Positions 43,073 to 53,173 are shown, numbered from the stretch's first letter. The stretch is 64,000 nt of DNA from SKPS01 sp964469215 (GCA_964469215.1 CAYXYB010000014.1:1-64000); one strand, 5' to 3'. Notes: generated from the sequence alone by a model not told the origin. Numbers and translations are program-made.

Positions 43073-43579
43073 ATGAATAAGGAAAAATCGTTGGAAATTT
43101 TAAAGACAGCCATTCTGCTGGAACGGAGAGGCAAAGCATTTTACGGCCAGGTGGCTGCCACCACAACCATACCTGAAGTACAGGAGGTGTTCTCAGTAAT
43201 GGCAGCAGAAGAGCAGGAGCATATAGATTTCCTGTCAGAACAATACAAGAACGTCATCAAAAACAACAATTTCAGCCAGCAACGCCTCACCGACAGCCAT
43301 GCCAACGAGTCGATTGTTGAAAAGATCCTCAACACAGGCATCAAAGGTAAGATTGAGGCTGCAAGCTATGAAGCAGCAGCAATCGCAGCAGCCATCGACA
43401 TGGAGAACAATGCAATCAGGATATATTCAGACCGTGCAGAAGAGGCTACAGACCTTCACGAGAAGGAGCTTTATTCTTGGCTTGCCGACTGGGAACAAAC
43501 TCACCTTAAGCTGTTGAACGAGATGAACCGGCAACTTATGGAGACTATATGGTACGATAACCGGTTCTGGCCATTCTGA
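43073..43579 (+). CDS. Ferritin-like (rubrerythrin-type) protein
   Basis: The 168-aa, mostly helical protein has the two-helix-pair ferritin-like pattern. Possible iron ligands are in LLERRGKAFYGQ, AAEEQEHIDFL (ExxH), MENNAIRIYSD, and WEQTHLKLL (ExxH). It has no rubredoxin Cys4 domain, so it is a rubrerythrin-like di-iron protein without its own electron-transfer module. Such proteins act in peroxide handling or iron storage in anaerobes. It stands alone with its own promoter. The exact oxidation substrate cannot be told. Confidence 0.87.
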   Translation: MNKEKSLEILKTAILLERRGKAFYGQVAATTTIPEVQEVFSVMAAEEQEHIDFLSEQYKNVIKNNNFSQQRLTDSHANESIVEKILNTGIKGKIEAASYEAAAIAAAIDMENNAIRIYSDRAEEATDLHEKELYSWLADWEQTHLKLLNEMNRQLMETIWYDNRFWPF

Positions 43580-43600
43580 GCTGATATCTATCACGGAAAT

Positions 43601-46600
43601 CTAAACTGTTACCTCCTTCAACTCCTTTTTATCAACATAAAGGAGGTAGCCGTGTACGTTTTTAAAACCCATAGTTCTGATCACTTCGCAGTATGATAAT
43701 ACTTGCTTTTCATGGGTTTTGTGAGGTGCACCGGTTTTGAAATCAACAACAGCAACACCGTCGGGAATCATTACCACCCTGTCAGGCCTGAGAATTCTGC
43801 CATCAGGAATGATTACCGTTGACTCGGTTTTGCTTTGCAGCTCCGGGTCAAAAAAGGGCTTAAGTTCTTCCATTTCCATCAATTCAATAAGATCCAATTC
43901 AACCCCGATTGATTCCTCCTCAGAAAGCAGCCCTTTCTTAACAAACTCATTAACAAGCCTTGAAATATCGTTATTATCAACGGCTTCAGCCAAAATAGTA
44001 TGAATAACGATACCGCGATGCATTGCTTGCCTGCGCTGGGCATTATCAACCCAACGGAGATGCCCTGAACGTATCCCTAACCTGTCGCGCCACTGGTAAC
44101 TATTCCAACACGGCAAACGATATGGTAGCTGCTCTTCTTGTAGTTGGACTTCTGTTCCTGCGGCTCTTACACCATAACTGTATACTACCTGATCTTCCGT
44201 TGTCAAGATATCACTTTCTTCGATAAATCCTGTAAAGATACTATAGAGGTGGTTTTCGGAATTTCTTTTCAGATTCCGGGCTGAAGATATTATGTACAAC
44301 TCTCTTTCAGCCCGTGTAAGAGCTACATAAACAACATTAGCCAGATCCTGAAATTGTGAATTCTTTTCTTTCTCATAAAACTCTGCAAATGGGGTATCTG
44401 TTAGTGTACTTCTGAAAGGGAGCAGAAGTACCGGCAAGCTATGGTATTGGTCAGGGTTAGGATTATCCACCCACAGCCTTTTCGACCTGTTATTGTAATT
44501 ATCGGAGCTATCAGCGGCGAATGCATAAATCACAACCGGAAACTGCAATCCTTTGGCCTTGTGGATGGTCATGATTTGTATAGCTCTTCCGGTCTCAGGA
44601 AGGGGTACTGAGGTGTCGAGCTTTTCGTCAAGATAATAAACAAATGCTGCCAGGTCATTACCCGAAGATTGCACAAATGATGCTGTTATATCGAGCAGAT
44701 ATTGCACTGCCGGCACAATGGCATTATCACGAAAAAAATCTCTCATAACCTGCTCACACACTTCATAAAGAGGCATAGCCAGATAATCCTCAATGGAGCG
44801 TTGAATTCCCGCTGTCTCAAATATCCTGTCAACAGCGTTATATAACGACTTTTTTTCTTTCAGATCTGTTTCAAAACTACTGAGGAGCTCATGCATCTGC
44901 ACTATGGTTATCAGCCCTGCCTGATACAATTTGGTTACCAGAACTGAAGCCTGTAGGCAGCTGGCACGGTTCAGCATCAGTCCGGTAACCGCCCTGAGAT
45001 ATACAGCCTCAGGGAATGTTCTCAACAGGAACGACTCACTTGATACCACCTCAATACCGGCCTCTATCAGCCGGGTTGCAATTATGCTTGCCTCTTTATG
45101 CTTTCTTACAAGTATACAGATATCGGAAAGATTTGTCCTGTAACCGTTTTCACCAATCACAGACAGAACTTTCTGAAGGGTGACTTCAGCCATGACATCG
45201 TCATAATCAGCAGCATTGAAATCCTCGTTAAAGGGTATCATATGAATCTCAACATACCCCTCCCCTGCTTTTTTCCCCGGCATCTGGCTGCAATCCTGAT
45301 AGATATCCCCTAGCATCCCCGGGTACTTTTCCCTGAGCCAACTGAAAAATGTGTTATTGAAGTCAACTATCTCCCTGTAACTGCGGAAATTGTACTGAAG
45401 GTTTTGTTTTCTTGAGTATCTCCTGAGAGCCTCCTCTCTGGAAGTTATCAAAGGATTGTTATCAGGATTATGAAGCTGTGGCAATTTTACAAACTGCCAT
45501 ACATCACCATTCCGCCACCTGTAAATAGCCTGCTTGGCATCACCTACAACCATGCTCATACCCCCCTGTGACAGGGAGTTTTCTATTAGTGGCAACAGGT
45601 TCATCCATTGCAGTGACGAAGTATCCTGAAATTCATCTATCAGAAAGTGATCGAACCGTTCACTGGTACGTTCATAAATGAAAGGTGCAGTCTGATTACG
45701 TATTATATTCCATATCAACCTGTTGAACTCATAGATCGGAATAATATTCTCACGATCCATTGTTATTTCCATCTGATCACGGATTTTTCTGCTTAGAGAA
45801 AGATCAGGCAGGTTTTCGTTTATAAGCCTGCGGGAAATATATTCAGGCCACTTTTTATCAACCGATTCGGTGAGCTCTTCCCAGAGTTGCCTTAACGCGG
45901 GAGCAAGATCCGAAAGCCTGTTTACCACATCTGAAGAGGCACTTTTATTCCAGAACTGCTTTCCCTCCTCCATCCATCCCACCATATTCTTTGCATCATC
46001 ATTCCTGTGGAATATTTTATGATAGTTGCCATCAACCAACACCCTTTCAAAAAAACCGGGGATTCCACCACGCTTTTTATGACTGAATTCATCAGGATCA
46101 ACTCCACAATTCTCAATCAAAGCAGCTGCCATTTTCAATATTTGATCCCATTCTCCGCTAATCTTCTGCATTTCAGTCTTGTTGCGTTGTGCCACTTGCT
46201 GAAGATCAATTTTTACAGAGGCAAGCTTCTCAAGAGGTATCATACTTACCTCAGCAGTAAGAAAACGGGCAAACTGAACCAAAGCTTCACCAATATCCCA
46301 GCTCCTTTCATCTTCGAGGAGCAAACGGGTAAAATGAACCAGATTACGTGTCAATTCATGGTCTTCACCTGCTTTTTCCATAAGGTCGTCAACAGCCATC
46401 CTGATAAACCTGTCTGTCTCGAGCTGCACATCAAAAGCGAATGAAAGGTTTAGCTCCAGGGCAAAGCTCCTGATAATCCGATGCACAAAACTGTCAATTG
46501 TACCAATATTAAACTCACTGTAACTGTGCAGTATATCGGAATGTATCGCGGTAGCTCTGTCACGTATTGTATCGTCGCTAACACCCGATAATGATGCTAT

Positions 46601-46840
46601 TTCGGTAAGGAGAGCCTTCTGATAATCAGCAAGTTTTTCTCTACAGGAGAACAGTCTGAGAAGCTCCAGAACCCTTTCCTTCATCTCACCGGCAGCTTTA
46701 TTGGTGAAAGTTATAGCCAGCACATTTCTGAAATCTGCGCGATTGCTAAGGATAAGTTTCAGGTACTCACCCGCAAGCGTTTGGGTCTTCCCGGAGCCTG
46801 CCGAAGAGCGGTAAATCAAAAACTCAGGAATATGCATCAC
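43601..46840 (-). CDS. UvrD/RecB-like helicase with C-terminal nuclease domain (AddA-like)
   Basis: At 1079 aa the protein has a superfamily 1A helicase core: Walker A SSAGSGKTQT (about 12-21), Walker B LIDEFQDTSSLQW, GDAKQAIYRWRNGD, and motif VI-like VALTRAERELY. TIHKAKGLQFPVVIY lies between. The C-terminal 200 residues form a PD-(D/E)xK-type nuclease with RPDRVV and VAVVDFKTG. The combination is typical of AddA/RecB enzymes for double-strand break repair, and in Bacteroidota such genes often have a separate AddB-like partner. No partner gene is here. The gene's start overlaps the barrel gene upstream by 4 bp, an odd functional mix. Confidence 0.92.
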   Translation of the reverse strand: MMHIPEFLIYRSSAGSGKTQTLAGEYLKLILSNRADFRNVLAITFTNKAAGEMKERVLELLRLFSCREKLADYQKALLTEIASLSGVSDDTIRDRATAIHSDILHSYSEFNIGTIDSFVHRIIRSFALELNLSFAFDVQLETDRFIRMAVDDLMEKAGEDHELTRNLVHFTRLLLEDERSWDIGEALVQFARFLTAEVSMIPLEKLASVKIDLQQVAQRNKTEMQKISGEWDQILKMAAALIENCGVDPDEFSHKKRGGIPGFFERVLVDGNYHKIFHRNDDAKNMVGWMEEGKQFWNKSASSDVVNRLSDLAPALRQLWEELTESVDKKWPEYISRRLINENLPDLSLSRKIRDQMEITMDRENIIPIYEFNRLIWNIIRNQTAPFIYERTSERFDHFLIDEFQDTSSLQWMNLLPLIENSLSQGGMSMVVGDAKQAIYRWRNGDVWQFVKLPQLHNPDNNPLITSREEALRRYSRKQNLQYNFRSYREIVDFNNTFFSWLREKYPGMLGDIYQDCSQMPGKKAGEGYVEIHMIPFNEDFNAADYDDVMAEVTLQKVLSVIGENGYRTNLSDICILVRKHKEASIIATRLIEAGIEVVSSESFLLRTFPEAVYLRAVTGLMLNRASCLQASVLVTKLYQAGLITIVQMHELLSSFETDLKEKKSLYNAVDRIFETAGIQRSIEDYLAMPLYEVCEQVMRDFFRDNAIVPAVQYLLDITASFVQSSGNDLAAFVYYLDEKLDTSVPLPETGRAIQIMTIHKAKGLQFPVVIYAFAADSSDNYNNRSKRLWVDNPNPDQYHSLPVLLLPFRSTLTDTPFAEFYEKEKNSQFQDLANVVYVALTRAERELYIISSARNLKRNSENHLYSIFTGFIEESDILTTEDQVVYSYGVRAAGTEVQLQEEQLPYRLPCWNSYQWRDRLGIRSGHLRWVDNAQRRQAMHRGIVIHTILAEAVDNNDISRLVNEFVKKGLLSEEESIGVELDLIELMEMEELKPFFDPELQSKTESTVIIPDGRILRPDRVVMIPDGVAVVDFKTGAPHKTHEKQVLSYCEVIRTMGFKNVHGYLLYVDKKELKEVTV

Positions 46841-48537
46841 AGTGCGTATGTAATACCAAGCATGAAATTAAACATGTATGTTGGATAGGTCTGCCAGCGA
46901 TAATACCGTGATGCTGCCAGATTGTTCAATCTGGCAAACCCCGATAAAAGCTTTGAATAACGGTATTCTACACCGAAGTTGATATCGAGAATATCAGACA
47001 GATCCTGCATCTCTGTCACACCATTGATATATAGTGGTACCTTAATCCCGGTAATATAATTAAGTCCTGCATACGCAATAATCTTGTCTTCAAGATTATA
47101 TCTAATATCGATTCCTGATGTAAATGAAGGCTTATGCCAGGCATACAGCTCATTCTGGAGGTTGTAATCCTGAAACAATATTTTGCCACCGATTTTAATC
47201 TTCTCAGCTAGCTGGAAGGTGATCTCACCCTTTACCGAAAGAACGGATGCATCATCATAGATCACCTTAAACCTGTTTGCCTCAGGTACCATCGTATCAG
47301 GGATAAACATTACCATATCTTTTACAGATTCACTGGAGACCCTTGCCGTGAAATTTATCCTAGAGCCGATTGCTGTACGGATGCCTCCGAAAACCTGTAT
47401 TTTGGTTACGGTATTGCGAAGTTCCGGGTTACTTATTATATAAGGGTTCACCTCTGCAAGTGATGAGAAACTACTGCGTTCGGCATTTCCATCCAAACCA
47501 CCAATTATCAGGAATTTATGCTCCTTCAGAGAAATCCTCAGATTAACATCAGGAAAAAACCAAAGCTTGCCGTTATCCCCACTCTCATACCCCAGAACAC
47601 CACCTAAACGAATGTCCAGATCCTTGATTTTGGTTGACATATATGGATTTAGCCTTACCAGCGCCTGATTGAAAGGTTGGATAGTAGTATCCATCTTCAA
47701 CCTGCTGTTGAAAAAGTCAGCCCCTATGTCAATTCCGGCTGTCTGGTAACGGCTGAACTCAAACCATGTTACATCCTTCCTTAAGAAGAATCCCCCTTGT
47801 ATATGATGTTCGGTTGTTTCAAACAAATCGTTTATTAATCTGTATTTCAGCGAAAGGCCATGATTTAGCTCATCACTTCTGCCGTGATTGCTTTCCATAC
47901 CTGCATCAAGAGTTAACTGATGAAATCGCTGCCTGATGAGATCCTTGTCTATCTCATTGTTCCGAAGGCTGTCGAAACCACCATAAAAATGAACAACATC
48001 GCGGTCATACTCGCCCCTGAATCTGAAATTTTGTTTTTTCCCAAAAAGTGTTGCATTGGCATCAAAGGTATTTTCACTATAGCCCGGAAATGGATGACCA
48101 CCAAGCTTTCCGTTTCCAGACATGTGCCGGTAATGGATTCCATAACCACTCTGATTAGACCTGAGACTGTTGTAAAAAACTTCAAAATAGGGAGTTGTAT
48201 AGTTTCCAAAACCACTCTTTAGAAAAAACCTGTACAACTCTGTTTGAGGCATTCCTCGCATCCTTGCAGCTTTTATAGGAGCTATCTCAATATCGGTAGT
48301 AAGCTTGATGGGAGAAATACTATATTTAATCTCCACCCGAGTTGAAACTGAGGTATCGGAAATTACCGGGTTTATGTTAATCTTGAAAGCGTCATCCACC
48401 ATCGGATTATAAGGCTTGATAACGATTACATCTTCATGATATCCGCCTCCCTGGCCATATAACAGGCCGGTAAAGATCATCATAATAAATGCCAGGCTAA
48501 TTATACTTTTCATCCTGCTATGATTATTTGTTGACAT
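46837..48537 (-). CDS. Outer-membrane beta-barrel protein
   Basis: The 566-aa protein has a signal peptide starting at MKSIISLAFIMMIF (residue 9, so the start may be 48513) and ending near YGQ. It is beta-rich throughout: repeated alternating strands, many aromatic ends, and a C-terminus YMFNLMLGITYAL-like with terminal hydrophobics typical of a barrel. There is no TonB-box or plug domain that I can see, so a TonB-dependent receptor is unlikely. It lies between a TPR protein (28-bp gap) and the helicase (4-bp overlap). I infer an outer membrane assembly or transport role with the TPR protein, not proven. Confidence 0.75.
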   Translation of the reverse strand: MSTNNHSRMKSIISLAFIMMIFTGLLYGQGGGYHEDVIVIKPYNPMVDDAFKININPVISDTSVSTRVEIKYSISPIKLTTDIEIAPIKAARMRGMPQTELYRFFLKSGFGNYTTPYFEVFYNSLRSNQSGYGIHYRHMSGNGKLGGHPFPGYSENTFDANATLFGKKQNFRFRGEYDRDVVHFYGGFDSLRNNEIDKDLIRQRFHQLTLDAGMESNHGRSDELNHGLSLKYRLINDLFETTEHHIQGGFFLRKDVTWFEFSRYQTAGIDIGADFFNSRLKMDTTIQPFNQALVRLNPYMSTKIKDLDIRLGGVLGYESGDNGKLWFFPDVNLRISLKEHKFLIIGGLDGNAERSSFSSLAEVNPYIISNPELRNTVTKIQVFGGIRTAIGSRINFTARVSSESVKDMVMFIPDTMVPEANRFKVIYDDASVLSVKGEITFQLAEKIKIGGKILFQDYNLQNELYAWHKPSFTSGIDIRYNLEDKIIAYAGLNYITGIKVPLYINGVTEMQDLSDILDINFGVEYRYSKLLSGFARLNNLAASRYYRWQTYPTYMFNFMLGITYAL

Positions 48538-48564
48538 AAATATTGCATTTAAAAAATTAATGAT

Positions 48565-51500
48565 TTAAAAACCATCTCCAGGTTGATCCTGTGCTCTTAT
48601 TTTCAGCTCTATCTCCTCTTCCGCTTTACGTTCCTCTTTTTCTTTCTCTTGATCAACTATGATTTTAAGTTTATTTTTCGCCTCGATAACAATTTCATCA
48701 CCATCGTAATTGTCTATTATGCTCTGGAGAGTGTGTTTCGCCTGGAATGTGTTGTCGTTTTGCACATAAACATCGGCAAGCAGTATGAATGCTTTGGCTA
48801 TCCAGAAATCGTATGATGGGATATCATTTATCAATTCAAAGATTTCCTTTTCAGCCATTTCAAAGTTGTGCATGTCGAATTCAATCAGAGCAAGATTATA
48901 CTTGGCTTCGGCAGCCATTTCATTATGGGTTCTTTTAAGCACATTCTGAAAATAGGTCTGTGCAGCCATAATGCTATCCATGGCAAATGCAGATTTGGCC
49001 AATATAAGATATGCTTCAGTAATTATCTCCTCTGGATGTTGTTTCTCTCTGATTATTCTTGAAGCCACCTGATATGCTCTTCCATGCTCTCCGGTCTGGT
49101 TGTAGCACCTCATTTGCCCTGTCCGGCTTTGCTGGAGATAAAACTTGTTGTCAGCATTCTGTTCCAACCTGATATAGTTGTCGATAGCACCTTTGCAATT
49201 ATTATTCATGATATGTATCTCAGCAGCCCTTGCAAGTGCTGCTTCGGTGAATTTAGTTCTGTGCTGCGAAGTCACAAAATCATAACCGGCAAGTGCTTCA
49301 TTATAATTTTTTGCAAGCAACTCACATTCTGATTTATAAAACTGAGCATTTATAATGAACAAGCCGTCAGGGAATTGCTTGATATAGTTCCTGAATCCCA
49401 TTAAAGCATTTTCGCAGTTGCCGTTCAGGTAATGGTTTTCGGCAGGTATGAAGGCAAGTGAATCTTTTTCAGAATCAGTAACAGTATGCTGTGTTCCTTT
49501 CACATAAGTATAATACTCATCAACCCTGTCAGTTGCAGTATAAATGTCACGAATCAGCAGTAACGCTTCTTTAGATTCCGGTGTTCCCCTGTAATCCTTA
49601 ACAACCTTGTCGAAGCTTTTAAGAGCAAGATCCTCACGATTGGTATTGAATTGAATCAGCCCTGTTTTAAGGAGGGCAACACGCTCGAAACTGCTTTTCG
49701 GATATTCGGCAATTAACCTATCAAATGCATTCAGTGCTTTTTGCTGGTTGTCCATGTTCATATATGTATTTCCAAGCTCAAAAAGAGCATCATCGCGATA
49801 TCCCGACTTCGGAAATGTACGAACCAGATCTTCAAGTATTTCTGTTTTTGTCTGAAAACGGCCCATTGCTCCAAAAGCAAGAGCTTGCTGATACATTGCA
49901 TAATCACTGCTTCTACCCTTGATTTCTCCAGCCTGCTTATAAAATGTAGTTGCACTGGAGTATTCCTTATTCATGAAGTAGCAATCCGCAGCACGCATTG
50001 TGGCATCCTGAATTATATCCTGCTTCTCCTTATCGGGTTTAAGCAGAAATTTCCTGAAAGCAACTAGAGCAGCATCATAATCCTTTTGTTTAAACCAGGC
50101 ATAGCCAGTATTGTAGTTTGCAAGGTTGAACTCGGGAAGGTCAAAGGCTCCCGGAGCTACCTGAAACCTGTTGTAATATGCCCTGGCCTTCTCCCAGTCG
50201 TTTAGCCGGTAATTTGTCTCCCCTATCCAATAAAGGGTGAGCGCATGTATGGTTATGTCGAAATTATATTCAAGTGCTTTGTTGAATATCTCAAGAGCTT
50301 CGGTGAAGTTATTGTCGTTGAACACCTCCAGAGCACGGAAGTAGGCAACCTTCTGATAAGCTGCCTTAAAGTTGTCGTTCTGCTTTTTGATCTTCTCGAG
50401 TGAAGTCAATGCACTCCGGTAGTTCTTGGTTGATATGTACAGGTTAACAAGCAGCGACTGTGCTGTTGTCACATTCCTGCTGTTGGGATAATCGCCTATG
50501 AACTGCTCGAAAGCTTTTATTGCCTGGTTGTAAGGATTGAAAGCCAGCTCATAAGAGAGTTTTGCATAATTAAAGAGGGCGTCTTCGGTTACATCAGGGT
50601 CAATACCCAGTTTAAAGGCTTCAAGGAAAGCATTCATTGCAAAATGCTTTTCATTGGTGTGAATATAACAGTCGGCAAGGTGATAGAAAGCGTTCTGGGC
50701 GAGTGTGTCTTTTTGGCCCGTTGCACGCTGGAACATATCGATGGCATTTCTGTATTCACCCGACCGGTAATACACGTATCCAATCTGATAGGCATCAATC
50801 CTTGAAATATTGCCCTGATTCTCTTTCAGATATATCTCCATATATCCCAAAGACTCCTCAAAGAGGTTCAATTTGTAAAATGCATCTCCGATAAGTCTGG
50901 CAATTGTACCCATACGGCGGGTACTTTTCTGGTCGATAAGTGGAGTAATAATGGCTTGCATCTCACTGTAACGCTTCTGCTTATACAATATCTGGGCATA
51001 GTAGTATGCTATAAGCGGTTTGAAGTCGGGATGCTCCCTGATAAGTTCAAAATGTTTCAATGCATCATTGTAATCTCCGTCGAGGTAACATACATGTGCA
51101 TAGTAATAAATTGCATAAGCCCTGAACTTCGATTCCCGGTCTTTCAGATTGGCAAAAGCTGCCTTTGCCCTGGGGTAATCACCTGTCTCGAACCAGGTAT
51201 AACCGGCGGCAAAATGATATTCATCCCTTTGTTGGGGGGTTAGTTCAGCAATACGTACATGGGTAAAAGCTTCAGCTGCCCGTTTATATGACCTGTAATC
51301 ATAATATATCCGGCCCAGGTGATAGTAAGCAATAGGTATCTTCGCATGCCCGGGATAGTTATCGATAAAACCGGTAAGACGGTCTTGTGCATCAGGGTGT
51401 TTTAGTTCAGCAGAAGAAACTCCTGCATAAAACTCCGCATCAGCCCTGAGTAAAGACTGTCGGTCAGGAATTGCATCAATAATACCTGAGAACAGTTCTT

Positions 51501-51648
51501 TGGCTGCACCATACTTCTCCTTTTCAAACAATTCCCTTGCAAGGTTGAAAGTGTAACCAGGGTCATCATAATACATCGTTCGCTGTGCAATTGTTGTGCA
51601 ATTAAAGGTAACAAATGCCAGCAGGATAATCAGGGTGGTTTGTTTCAT
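48565..51648 (-). CDS. Large periplasmic tetratricopeptide repeat protein
   Basis: A 1027-aa protein with a signal peptide (about 1-21) followed by at least a dozen TPR units. Examples are YYHLGRIYYDYRSYKRAAEAF, YAWFKQKDYDAALVAFRKF (split at 20) and ELGNTYMNMDNQQKALNAF-like segments. The C-terminal 40 residues are highly charged (EKEKEERKAEEEIE). TPR arrays of this kind bind peptides or proteins; here the place is the periplasm or outer membrane. It is first in the TPR-barrel-helicase trio. It could be a scaffold for the barrel protein. Partner unknown. No T9SS tail. Confidence 0.88.
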   Translation of the reverse strand: MKQTTLIILLAFVTFNCTTIAQRTMYYDDPGYTFNLARELFEKEKYGAAKELFSGIIDAIPDRQSLLRADAEFYAGVSSAELKHPDAQDRLTGFIDNYPGHAKIPIAYYHLGRIYYDYRSYKRAAEAFTHVRIAELTPQQRDEYHFAAGYTWFETGDYPRAKAAFANLKDRESKFRAYAIYYYAHVCYLDGDYNDALKHFELIREHPDFKPLIAYYYAQILYKQKRYSEMQAIITPLIDQKSTRRMGTIARLIGDAFYKLNLFEESLGYMEIYLKENQGNISRIDAYQIGYVYYRSGEYRNAIDMFQRATGQKDTLAQNAFYHLADCYIHTNEKHFAMNAFLEAFKLGIDPDVTEDALFNYAKLSYELAFNPYNQAIKAFEQFIGDYPNSRNVTTAQSLLVNLYISTKNYRSALTSLEKIKKQNDNFKAAYQKVAYFRALEVFNDNNFTEALEIFNKALEYNFDITIHALTLYWIGETNYRLNDWEKARAYYNRFQVAPGAFDLPEFNLANYNTGYAWFKQKDYDAALVAFRKFLLKPDKEKQDIIQDATMRAADCYFMNKEYSSATTFYKQAGEIKGRSSDYAMYQQALAFGAMGRFQTKTEILEDLVRTFPKSGYRDDALFELGNTYMNMDNQQKALNAFDRLIAEYPKSSFERVALLKTGLIQFNTNREDLALKSFDKVVKDYRGTPESKEALLLIRDIYTATDRVDEYYTYVKGTQHTVTDSEKDSLAFIPAENHYLNGNCENALMGFRNYIKQFPDGLFIINAQFYKSECELLAKNYNEALAGYDFVTSQHRTKFTEAALARAAEIHIMNNNCKGAIDNYIRLEQNADNKFYLQQSRTGQMRCYNQTGEHGRAYQVASRIIREKQHPEEIITEAYLILAKSAFAMDSIMAAQTYFQNVLKRTHNEMAAEAKYNLALIEFDMHNFEMAEKEIFELINDIPSYDFWIAKAFILLADVYVQNDNTFQAKHTLQSIIDNYDGDEIVIEAKNKLKIIVDQEKEKEERKAEEEIELKIRAQDQPGDGF

Positions 51649-51813
51649 TGATATGTAAATATTGTTTATTTTACTATTGCCAGACCTGCTTGAAAAAATT
51701 ATAAAATCAATGTAATATCTTATTACCCATTATGGATAAACGGATAAAATTAGTAATGATTATAGAGAAAATCTCTTTCTGTCGGGCAATCTTTTCAACA
51801 GGTGTATATTAAC

Positions 51814-51836
51814 AAAAAAGCCGGGGCAAGCCCGGC
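51814..51836 (-). terminator. Terminator of the RNase P RNA gene
   Basis: On the minus strand GCCGGG, loop CTTGC, CCCGGC is followed by a run of T. It ends the rnpB transcript. Confidence 0.85.
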
Positions 51837-52232
51837 AGTCTGTTGCTGTAAGCAGGATTCTGTTCCGGAATGGTTACCCTTTCCGGCGCTGTCATTTATC
51901 TGGGGTCACGGATCACTCCGTGCCTCTTGCAGCCTACCCTCCGGGGTTGAGCGAGCAACTCTTATGCTGCATTGCAGCAATCCCGGTATACTTGGCCTTG
52001 CAACCCATGAGGTTTACCCCCGTATGATGTCACCACCATACAGCGTGAGCTCTTACCTCCCGTTTTCACCCTTACCTTAATGATGCAGAAGCACCAAACG
52101 GCGGTAATTTTCTGTGGCACTCTCTGTTACCCCTTAAAGAGGTACCTTCCCGTTAGGAAGCATGGTGCTCTGTGTTGTCCCGACTTTCCTCCCCCGGTAA
52201 AAACCGGAAGCGACAGCCCGCAAAAGACCGTG
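51837..52232 (-). ncRNA. rnpB: RNase P RNA (rnpB), bacterial type A
   Basis: The minus strand carries the conserved core of bacterial RNase P RNA: GAGGAAAGTCGGGAC (CRI region, with G for the usual C), ACAGAGAGTGCCACAGAAA, GGGTGAAAACGGGAGGTAAGAGCTC, and GTAAACCTCATG. The 3' part (AACAGAATCCTGCTTACAG) matches the 3' conserved end. The RNA catalyses maturation of tRNA 5' ends with protein RnpA. The ends are approximate. The 5' end is set by a TATCTTTA box at 52234-52241; the 3' end is set by the terminator at 51814-51836. No protein is encoded. Confidence 0.95.
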
Positions 52233-52233
52233 G

Positions 52234-52241
52234 TAAAGATA
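52234..52241 (-). promoter_or_regulatory. -7 box of rnpB
   Basis: On the minus strand TATCTTTA differs from TAnnTTTG only in the last base. It sits directly upstream of the RNase P RNA 5' end. Confidence 0.45.
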
Positions 52242-52267
52242 TAAAAAAAACTGCTCTGATGGCGTTA

Positions 52268-53173
52268 TTATCTCAATACGACCTTCCTGGTATACCTTCT
52301 GCCATCATCAGAAATTAAGGTGACAATATAAACTCCGGAAGAACTTGTGGAAAGGTCTATCCCCCTTCCTGTAAAACTGTCAGTATATCTGCCGCTGAGA
52401 ACAATGCCCCCGTCGGCTTTTAATACCATCACCTTGCCGGAGATGCCTTCTCTCTCATTAAAATCAATGAATAACCTTTTGTTATTATCAGCCCATACGC
52501 TGAAACCATCGTCTCTTAATGGTACCTCAACCATTATGTTACCATAGTCAAACAGAAGGCTGTCAATATAAAGCATGCTTCCCGGAACAGAAACCTGCAT
52601 GCCTACCGCAGAACTGGCGATTATAATATTCAATGAATCGGGCTGCTGAGCTGTAGCGAAGGTTATTGGTACATCAAAAGTAACCCAGCCGCTGTGGGGT
52701 GTTGCATACCATGCTAATCCACTGCCGATTGTATCTCGCTGATTTCCTGTCCATTTGGAAAAACCGATAGCTATCATCGCACTGTCTCCCATGGCAGGTG
52801 AAGCATTTATTAATCCCTTCAATCTCTCAGGCCTTCCGGTGAAAGGAATACCTCCTTCAACGCTGCCGGAAAAAGTTGTAAAATCAATTTTTATGGTACC
52901 GAGTGTTAAGATTCCCGGAATGGTTGGCTGTGCAATGCCGAGATTATGTGTTTTTGTCTCCATCCTTACACTGGCAGTACCCTGAGCCGGAAGTATGGTG
53001 TCACGGAATACATTCTCCACAACTACACTCAATATCACGAAATTGGTAGCATCCCAACCGGTTGGTTTGTTACCTGTCCACTGTTCAAAATTGCCGTTTG
53101 GCAGGTTGGTCTGGGCGGTTGAAAAAACAACCGCGATAAGCAACATTGTAAGTAATTTGATTTTTCTTGTCAT
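52268..53173 (-). CDS. Secreted PCMD-like protein with T9SS type A sorting domain
   Basis: A 301-aa protein with a signal peptide (about 1-20, ending STA-Q). The body starts LPNGNFEQWTGNKPTGWDATN and has a jelly-roll pattern like the putative carbohydrate metabolism (PCMD) domains of Bacteroidota, ending with YIDSLLFDYG. The last 80 residues resemble a T9SS sorting domain (SVWADNNKRLFIDF, RKVVLR end). It is therefore predicted to be surface-exposed or released. The ligand or reaction is unknown. It has its own promoter box at 53204-53211 and stands alone between rnpB and rpe. Confidence 0.8.
   Translation of the reverse strand: MTRKIKLLTMLLIAVVFSTAQTNLPNGNFEQWTGNKPTGWDATNFVILSVVVENVFRDTILPAQGTASVRMETKTHNLGIAQPTIPGILTLGTIKIDFTTFSGSVEGGIPFTGRPERLKGLINASPAMGDSAMIAIGFSKWTGNQRDTIGSGLAWYATPHSGWVTFDVPITFATAQQPDSLNIIIASSAVGMQVSVPGSMLYIDSLLFDYGNIMVEVPLRDDGFSVWADNNKRLFIDFNEREGISGKVMVLKADGGIVLSGRYTDSFTGRGIDLSTSSSGVYIVTLISDDGRRYTRKVVLR

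Noticed and set aside
43601..46840. A phage-defence helicase-nuclease system
   Set aside because: The domain order and length fit AddA/RecB-type repair enzymes, and no defence partner genes are present.
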